A DNA stretch of 64,000 nucleotides, taken from NCBI RefSeq assembly GCF_003752505.1, contig NZ_RKHO01000001.1:3596001-3660000 (forward strand). The letters are read 5' to 3'. This stretch comes from Nocardioides aurantiacus (GTDB taxonomy: Bacteria; Actinomycetota; Actinomycetes; Propionibacteriales; Nocardioidaceae). This document shows, piece by piece, positions 59,104 to 64,000 of the stretch. A program made the position numbers and the translations under genes. Each line of letters opens with the position of its first letter. The stretch's first letter is position 1. The notes below the pieces were generated by a model, which was not told the origin of the DNA, searched no databases, and was given only the letters and a program-made list of their open reading frames with translations.

Positions 59104-60323
59104 GCGACCAGCTCCTCGAGGACGGCCGCCAGCGCGTCGACGCCGGCCAGGCAGTCGGCGAGGTCGGCGTGCTCGGCCGGCGAGTGCGAGACGCCCGTCG
59201 GGTTGCGGACGAACAGCATCGCGGTCGGGACGCCCGCCGCGGCCAGGACGCCGGCGTCGTGGCCGGCCAGCGACGGCACGACCGGGACCTCGCCGGGGCC
59301 GCCCCACGGGCGCAGCACCCGCGCCAGGCGCGCGGTCAGGGAGACGTCGAAGCCGACGGCGCCCGAGACGGACTCGGGGGTGACCGCCAGGGCGGTGCCG
59401 TCGCCGGAGGCGCGCTCGGACCCGGCCCGGGCGATCTCCTCGACCAGCTCCTCCAGCGCGTCGTCGGAGCCGGCGCGGGCGTCGAGCCAGGCGGTGACCC
59501 GCGAGGGCACCGCGTTGGTGCCGTTGGGGGCGACGTCGAGGCGGCCGAAGGTCGCGCGCGGGCCGGACGCGCCGGCCGTGGCGGCCGCGGCCAGCGCGGT
59601 CGCGGCGTAGGACAGCATCGGGTCGCGGCGGTCCTGCATCCGGGTGGCACCGGCGTGGTTGGCCTCGCCGGTGAAGTCGAAGCGCCAGCGGCCGTGCGGC
59701 CAGATCTCGCTCGCCAGCCCGACGGCGGCGTCGCGGTGCACCAGGTCGCGGCCCTGCTCGACGTGCAGCTCCACGAAGCAGCCGACGCGCGTCAGCCAGG
59801 GCGCCGGGCCCAGGCGTGGCTCCACGCCGGCGGCGGCCATCGCGTCCAGCAGCGGCACGCCCTCGCGGTCGCGCAGCTCCCGCGCCGCGTCGGGCGTGGT
59901 CGCGCCGGTGGCCAGCCGCGAGCCGAGGCAGGCCACCCCGAACCGCGACCCCTCCTCCTCGGCGAACGCCGCCACGACCACCGGCCGGGTCGGCACCACG
60001 CCTCGCCCGCGCAGGCGGTCGATCGCGGCGAACGCGGAGACCACGCCGAGCGGGCCGTCGTACGCCCCGCCGTCGAGGACCGAGTCCAGGTGGCTGCCGA
60101 CGAGGACGGCGTCGTCGCCGGAGCCCCAGGTCGCGAGCAGGGTCCCGTTGCCGTCGGCCTCGAGCGCCAGCCCGCGCGCGGCGGCCTGCTCGGCGAACCA
60201 CGCCCGCAGCTCGCCCTCGGCGGCGGTGAAGGGCTGTCGGAAGTAGCCGCCGCTCCGCGCCGAGCGGCCGACCGGCGCGAGGTCGCGCCACATCTGCTCG
60301 AGGTCACCGGGTGCGTCAGCCAT
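59100..60323 (-). CDS. allantoate amidohydrolase-type M20 hydrolase (probable role in histidine breakdown)
   Basis: A 407-residue hydantoinase/carbamoylase-family metalloenzyme. Metal motifs: VGSHLDSV (H78), DGPLGVV (D89), EEEGSRFG (E122-E124), and FVELHVEQG with the second-metal histidine near residue 185; [10 protein letters not shown] ends the active-site set. Known members hydrolyse allantoate or N-carbamoyl amino acids. Here it leads the operon with hutF and hutI, and no other purine-catabolism gene is present, so I infer that it removes the formyl group from N-formyl-glutamate or a related product. ATG 60323; divergent from the nitroreductase gene with almost no gap. Confidence 0.85.
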   Translation of the reverse strand: MADAPGDLEQMWRDLAPVGRSARSGGYFRQPFTAAEGELRAWFAEQAAARGLALEADGNGTLLATWGSGDDAVLVGSHLDSVLDGGAYDGPLGVVSAFAAIDRLRGRGVVPTRPVVVAAFAEEEGSRFGVACLGSRLATGATTPDAARELRDREGVPLLDAMAAAGVEPRLGPAPWLTRVGCFVELHVEQGRDLVHRDAAVGLASEIWPHGRWRFDFTGEANHAGATRMQDRRDPMLSYAATALAAAATAGASGPRATFGRLDVAPNGTNAVPSRVTAWLDARAGSDDALEELVEEIARAGSERASGDGTALAVTPESVSGAVGFDVSLTARLARVLRPWGGPGEVPVVPSLAGHDAGVLAAAGVPTAMLFVRNPTGVSHSPAEHADLADCLAGVDALAAVLEELVA

Positions 60324-60333
60324 GCTGGGCCCC

Positions 60334-60948
60334 GTGGAGTTCCGTGAGGTCGTACGCCGCCGCCGCATGGTGCGCAGCTACACCGACGAGCCCGTCGACC
60401 CGGCCGTCGTCGACCGGGCGCTCGCCCACGCCACCCGGGCGCCCAGCGCGGGCTTCAGCCAGGGCTGGGGCTTCCTGGTGCTCGACACCCCGGCCGACGT
60501 GGCGGCGTACTGGCGGGCCACCAGCGACGACACCGAGACGCCCGGCCGCTGGCTGCGCGGCATGATGCGCGCCCCGGTCGTGGTGGTGCCGTGCTCGAGC
60601 AAGGCGGCCTACCTCGAGCGGTACGCCGAGCCGGACAAGGGCTGGACCGACCGCGACGAGGCCCGCTGGCCGGTGCCCTACTGGCACACCGACGCCGCCA
60701 TGGCCGCGCTGCTGGTCCTGCAGACGGCCGTCGACGAGGGCCTGGGAGCCTGCCTGTTCGGCGTGCCCGCCGACCGGGTCGACGCGCTGCGGGCGACCTT
60801 CGGCATCCCCGCGGGCTTCGACCCGGTCGGCGCCGTGACGCTCGGCCACCCGGCCGACGGCGGCGCGGCCGGCTCGCCCGCACGACGCGCCCGGCGACCC
60901 CTCGACGAGGTCGTCCACCGGGGCTCCTGGGGCACCACGAGGGGCTGA
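60334..60948 (+). CDS. nitroreductase family protein
   Basis: An FMN-dependent nitroreductase-fold protein of about 204 residues. Family features: VRRRRMVRSYTDEPVDPAVVDRAL with the FMN phosphate-binding arginines, ATRAPSAGFSQGW (conserved serine-rich FMN loop), and WHTDAAMAALLVLQTAVDEGLGACLFGV. Substrates may be nitroaromatics, quinones or flavins. I start at GTG 60334; ATG 60322 would overlap the start codon of the divergent gene (CATG shared). No room for a promoter remains between the two genes, so promoters must overlap coding sequence. Confidence 0.85.
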   Translation: MEFREVVRRRRMVRSYTDEPVDPAVVDRALAHATRAPSAGFSQGWGFLVLDTPADVAAYWRATSDDTETPGRWLRGMMRAPVVVVPCSSKAAYLERYAEPDKGWTDRDEARWPVPYWHTDAAMAALLVLQTAVDEGLGACLFGVPADRVDALRATFGIPAGFDPVGAVTLGHPADGGAAGSPARRARRPLDEVVHRGSWGTTRG

Positions 60949-61132
60949 GGCCGGGCGGCTCGGACGGGGGCGAAGGCTCACGTGGCCAGTCCACCGGACC
61001 TGGGCGCGCACCGCCACCACGGGCGACGACGAGAACGTCTCGGATCCGAGACCACACCGGTGTCGTTTGGAGGGGCGCGCTACGGGTACGTTCCTCCTCG
61101 ACGGGGGGATCCGTCACGAAGGGAGTCAGGAC

Positions 61133-61276
61133 ATGGTCGTCCTGGGTTTGATCCTGCTCATCATCGGTCTGGTGCTGCCCCAGTCCATCCTCACCACGAT
61201 CGGCATCATCTTGATCGTGGTCGGTCTGGTGCTCAACCTGGTCCCGATCGGCGGCAGCCGGCGGCGCGTCTTCTAG
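61133..61276 (+). CDS. DUF6131 family small membrane protein
   Basis: A 47-residue protein with two closely spaced helices: MVVLGLILLIIGLVLP and SILTTIGIILIVVGLVLNLV, then a basic tail (GGSRRRVF). It matches the short DUF6131 family as I recognise it, common and often multicopy in actinobacteria; function is unknown. ATG 61133 has GGGAGTCAGGAC upstream. It stands alone, with 184 bases to the nitroreductase gene and a strong terminator downstream. Confidence 0.85.
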   Translation: MVVLGLILLIIGLVLPQSILTTIGIILIVVGLVLNLVPIGGSRRRVF

Positions 61277-61373
61277 CGTCTCGTCCGGAGGCACAGCTCC
61301 ACTGCAACGAGACACCCACCCCGGGTGACGACCCGGGACGAACAAGCCCCACGGCGCACCACGGCCCACGGCT

Positions 61374-61410
61374 CCGAAGGCCCCGGACCATCTCGGTCCG
61401 GGGCCTTCGG
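61374..61410. terminator. 16-bp perfect terminator hairpin
   Basis: CCGAAGGCCCCGGACC (61374-61389) pairs perfectly with its complement (61395-61410) around ATCTC. It lies 97 bases after the DUF6131 gene and 62 bases before the next start. No U-tract is visible. Confidence 0.85.
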
Positions 61411-61471
61411 CACGTCCGAACCCAATCTCGCGCCCGGCGGCACCGGCCCCGCGATGGCCTAACCTCACCGC

Positions 61472-62794
61472 GTGGACGCCGACGTCGAGAAGCTGCGCCG
61501 CCTCGTGCGGATCCCGACGGTCTCCTCGACCGACGAGGCCGAGGTCGACGCCGAGGTCTTCGAGCGGTTCCTGGCCGTCCTGGCCGAGGCGTTCCCGCTG
61601 CTGCACGACCGGCTCGGGACCACCCGCGTGCGCGACCACTCGCTGCTGCTGCGGTGGGCCGGTCGCGACGCGGACGCCGACCCCGTGGTGCTGATGGCCC
61701 ACCTCGACGTCGTCCCGGTCGACCCCACGGCCCCCTGGCAGCACCCGCCCTTCGGGGCCGAGGTCCACGACGGGGCGGTGTGGGGGCGCGGCACGCTCGA
61801 CGACAAGGGCTCGCTGGTGGCGATCTGCGTCGCCGTCGAGCGACTGCTGGCCGACGGCGTGGTGCCGGCGCGCGACGTGTGGCTCTCCTTCGGCGCCCGC
61901 GAGGAGGTCTCCGGCGAGGACGCCGCCGCGGCCGTCGGGCTGCTGCGCGAGCGCGGGGTGACACCGTGGTTCGTGCTCGACGAGGGCGGCGCGGTCGCCC
62001 ACCAGGCCTTCCCCGGCGTCGCCCCGCCGCTCGGCGTCGTCGGCGTCTCCGAGAAGGGCACCACCACGCTCGAGCTGGTCGCCGAGGGCCGCGGCGGCCA
62101 CTCCTCCACCCCGTCGCGCGGGGGTCCGACGGCGCGCATCGCCCGGGCCGTCCTACGCCTGGAGGGACGGCCGTTCCCCGCCCGGCTGCCCGCGCCCACC
62201 GCCGAGCTGTTCCGCCGGATCGCACCCCACGCCCCGCTGCCGCTGCGACCGCTGTTCGCCGCCGCCCGCCGGCTCGAGCCCCTGGTGACGCGCGCGCTGC
62301 TGGCGGCCGGGCCCGAGCCCGCCGCCCTGGTGCGCACGACGATGGCGGTGACCCAGCTGTCCGGCTCGCCGGCCCACAACGTGCTGGCCTCACGGGCCAC
62401 CGCGGCCGTCAACCTGCGGATCCTGGTCGGCGACACCGTCGCGAGCGCCACCGAGCACGTCCGCCGCGCCGTCGCCGACGACTCGATCACCATCACCGCC
62501 CTCGAGGCCGGCGAGCCCTCGCCGGTCTCGCCGGTCGACGACCCGGCGTTCGAGCTGCTGGCGGCCACGATCGCGGCCGAGTTCCCCGACGCCGTCCCCA
62601 CGCCCTACGTCATGATGGCCGCCACCGACAGCCGGTTCTTCACCGCGATCTGCGAGCGGGTCTACCGGTTCACGCCGTTCCGGATGACCAAGGCGCAGCG
62701 CGAGAGCATCCACTCCTACGACGAGCACGTCGGTGTCGCGGACTGGCTCGCGGGCGTCGACTGGTACACCCGCCTGCTCCGGGACCTCCCGTGA
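61472..62794 (+). CDS. M20/M25/M40 family zinc peptidase
   Basis: A 440-residue metalloaminoacylase or carboxypeptidase. Zinc residues are in VVLMAHLDVVPVD (H77, D79), GRGTLDDKGSL (D110/D111) and FGAREEVSGED (E144/E145); the lid domain begins near residue 190 (GVSEKGTTTLELVAEGRGGHSSTPSRGGP). The C-terminal histidine is probably in ESIHSYDEHV. Members cleave C-terminal or acyl-amino bonds. GTG 61472 gives the common opening VEKLRRLVRIPTVSS. The stop overlaps the GTG of the MFS gene (GTGA), so they are coupled. Confidence 0.9.
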   Translation: MDADVEKLRRLVRIPTVSSTDEAEVDAEVFERFLAVLAEAFPLLHDRLGTTRVRDHSLLLRWAGRDADADPVVLMAHLDVVPVDPTAPWQHPPFGAEVHDGAVWGRGTLDDKGSLVAICVAVERLLADGVVPARDVWLSFGAREEVSGEDAAAAVGLLRERGVTPWFVLDEGGAVAHQAFPGVAPPLGVVGVSEKGTTTLELVAEGRGGHSSTPSRGGPTARIARAVLRLEGRPFPARLPAPTAELFRRIAPHAPLPLRPLFAAARRLEPLVTRALLAAGPEPAALVRTTMAVTQLSGSPAHNVLASRATAAVNLRILVGDTVASATEHVRRAVADDSITITALEAGEPSPVSPVDDPAFELLAATIAAEFPDAVPTPYVMMAATDSRFFTAICERVYRFTPFRMTKAQRESIHSYDEHVGVADWLAGVDWYTRLLRDLP

Positions 62795-64000
62795 CCACCG
62801 CGACCCGCCCGGTGACCCCGCCGGTGGTGCCCGGGCTGGTGGCGATCGTCGGGTTCCTGGTCTGCGTCGAGCTCGCGAGCGGCATCCTGCAGGGCTACTA
62901 CACGCCCGTCCTCAGCGACATCGCCCGCCACCTCGGCATCCGCGACGCCGACGTCAACTGGTTCGAGGCCGCGCAGCTGGTCGTCTCCGCGCTCGTGGTG
63001 CCGCTGCTCGCCCGGCTCGGCGACCTGTGGGGCCACCGGCAGGTGCTGCTGCTCTCGACCGGCGTGACCGCGGTGGCCTCGTGGGGCGTCGCGGTGGCGC
63101 CCGACTTCACGACCTTCCTCGTCGCCTGGGCGCTGCAGGGCTGCTACGTCGTGTGGCTGCCGCTCGAGATCGCGATCATCCACCGGCGCACCGCCGCGAG
63201 CGGGGCGCAGGGCCGGCTGACCCGGCGCGGGGCCGCGCTGCTGGTGGCCGCGCTCGAGCTCGGCGTCATCGCGGGCGCGCTGACCAGCGGCGCCCTGGTC
63301 GGCACGCTCGGCATGACCGGCCTGCTGGCGCTGCCCGCGGTCGCGGTCACGGTCTGCTTCGTCGTCATCTGGTGGGGGATCGCCCCGACGCCGCCGGCGG
63401 CCTCGGGACGTCTCGACCTGCCCGGCCTCGGCCTGGTCACGTTGCTGATCAGCCTGGTGATGGCCGGGCTGGTGCTCGTCCGCGTGGTCGGCCCCGGGTC
63501 GCTGCTGCCCTGGGTGGCGCTGCTCCTCGGCGCGCTCGTCGTCTGGCCGTTCGTGCGGGTCGAGTCGCGCACGCCGGAGCCGCTGATCGACGTGCGCCTG
63601 CTCGGGACGCCCGCGCAGTGGCCGGTCCAGCTGACCGCGTTCCTGTTCGGCGTCTCGGTGCTCGGCGCCCAGATCCCGCTCTCGACCTTCGCGCGCACCG
63701 ACCCGGCGGTGACCGGCTACGGCCTGGGCGCCTCGGCGGCGTTCGTCTCGACCCTCATCGGGGTCTACGTCGTCTCCCTGCTGCTCGGCGCCCTCGCCCT
63801 GCCGCTCGCCGCCCGGCTGCTGAGCACCCGCGGCGCGATGCTGGCCGCCTGCCTGCTGGTCGCGCTGGGCTACGGCCTGTTCCTGCCGCTGCACGACACC
63901 ACCACCCAGACCCTGCTCAACCTGGGGATCGCCGGCACCGGCTCCGGCGTCCTCGTCGCCGCCCTCCCCGCCGCCGCGGCGGCGGCCGCACCGCCCGACC
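62791..64000 (+). CDS. MFS transporter, EmrB/QacA-like (partial, C-terminus outside window)
   Basis: At least 403 residues from GTG 62791 (MTTATRPVTPPVVPGLVAIVGF). About eleven hydrophobic segments are visible before the edge, including LGIRDADVNWFEAAQLVVSALVVPLLARLGDLWGHRQVLLLS (motif A) and RLDLPGLGLVTLLISLVMAGLVLV, a linker typical of 14-helix drug/H+ antiporters. The pairing with the M20 peptidase (4-base overlap) suggests export or uptake of a peptide or amino-acid product, but no substrate can be named. The sequence ends in an alanine-rich stretch within a helix. Confidence 0.87.
   Translation, partial: MTTATRPVTPPVVPGLVAIVGFLVCVELASGILQGYYTPVLSDIARHLGIRDADVNWFEAAQLVVSALVVPLLARLGDLWGHRQVLLLSTGVTAVASWGVAVAPDFTTFLVAWALQGCYVVWLPLEIAIIHRRTAASGAQGRLTRRGAALLVAALELGVIAGALTSGALVGTLGMTGLLALPAVAVTVCFVVIWWGIAPTPPAASGRLDLPGLGLVTLLISLVMAGLVLVRVVGPGSLLPWVALLLGALVVWPFVRVESRTPEPLIDVRLLGTPAQWPVQLTAFLFGVSVLGAQIPLSTFARTDPAVTGYGLGASAAFVSTLIGVYVVSLLLGALALPLAARLLSTRGAMLAACLLVALGYGLFLPLHDTTTQTLLNLGIAGTGSGVLVAALPAAAAAAAPPD

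Overview
The window is very GC-rich. Its genes begin mostly with GTG or ATG, often with weak or no Shine-Dalgarno, and many neighbours overlap by the 4 bases GTGA or ATGA. Together with ESX-type EccC/EccD, an HspR/HAIR heat-shock circuit, and the DUF3151, SCO4848, DUF6131 and class E sortase families, this points to an actinobacterium. My best inference is Nocardioides or a close relative (Nocardioidaceae); no rRNA or tRNA is present to confirm it.

Layout. 1-4897: divergent type VII secretion genes eccD (partial) and eccC. 4902-15187: purine genes purC, purB, purD and purA, all on the minus strand, interleaved with a secreted M28 peptidase, a predicted 47-residue exported peptide, an unknown gene between purB and purD, and a secreted GH43-like enzyme. 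15313-19422: a diacylglycerol-kinase-family gene, a DUF3151 gene, and a response regulator, histidine kinase and PepSY operon. 19573-20875: one gene (AbiEi-like winged helix plus a possible Vsr/DUF559-like nuclease domain) bracketed by 74-base inverted repeats. 20916-28588: fba, a tight operon srtE, pyrE, dedA, trmH and an MpaB-like gene, an aminotransferase and membrane proteins. 28722-28950: a second inverted pair of the same repeat, without a gene, around a strong hairpin. 28966-38301: clpB, Abi-alpha, DUF445, and dnaK-grpE-dnaJ-hspR, with HAIR operators before clpB and dnaK. 38432-41851: galE, zwf and an aldo/keto reductase on the plus strand. 42569-48792: a complete five-gene oligopeptide ABC importer. 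48862-52324: an MFS exporter and a split two-component cluster. 52551-54127: an OFA-family antiporter with its small subunit. 54205-56571: a sucrase/ferredoxin-like protein, a JmjC oxygenase and a 78-bp-repeat peptide gene. 56666-60323: histidine catabolism (hutI, hutF, and an amidohydrolase probably acting as the last step). 60334-64000: nitroreductase, DUF6131, an M20 peptidase and a partial MFS transporter.

The parts that look new are (i) the dispersed inverted-repeat family, arranged as in REP/RAYT systems but around a nuclease-like gene instead of a Y1 transposase, and (ii) the repeat-peptide/JmjC/Fe-S cluster, which has the shape of a multi-core modified-peptide (RiPP-like) system. Both are inferences from arrangement. 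Most of the rest is ordinary core metabolism.
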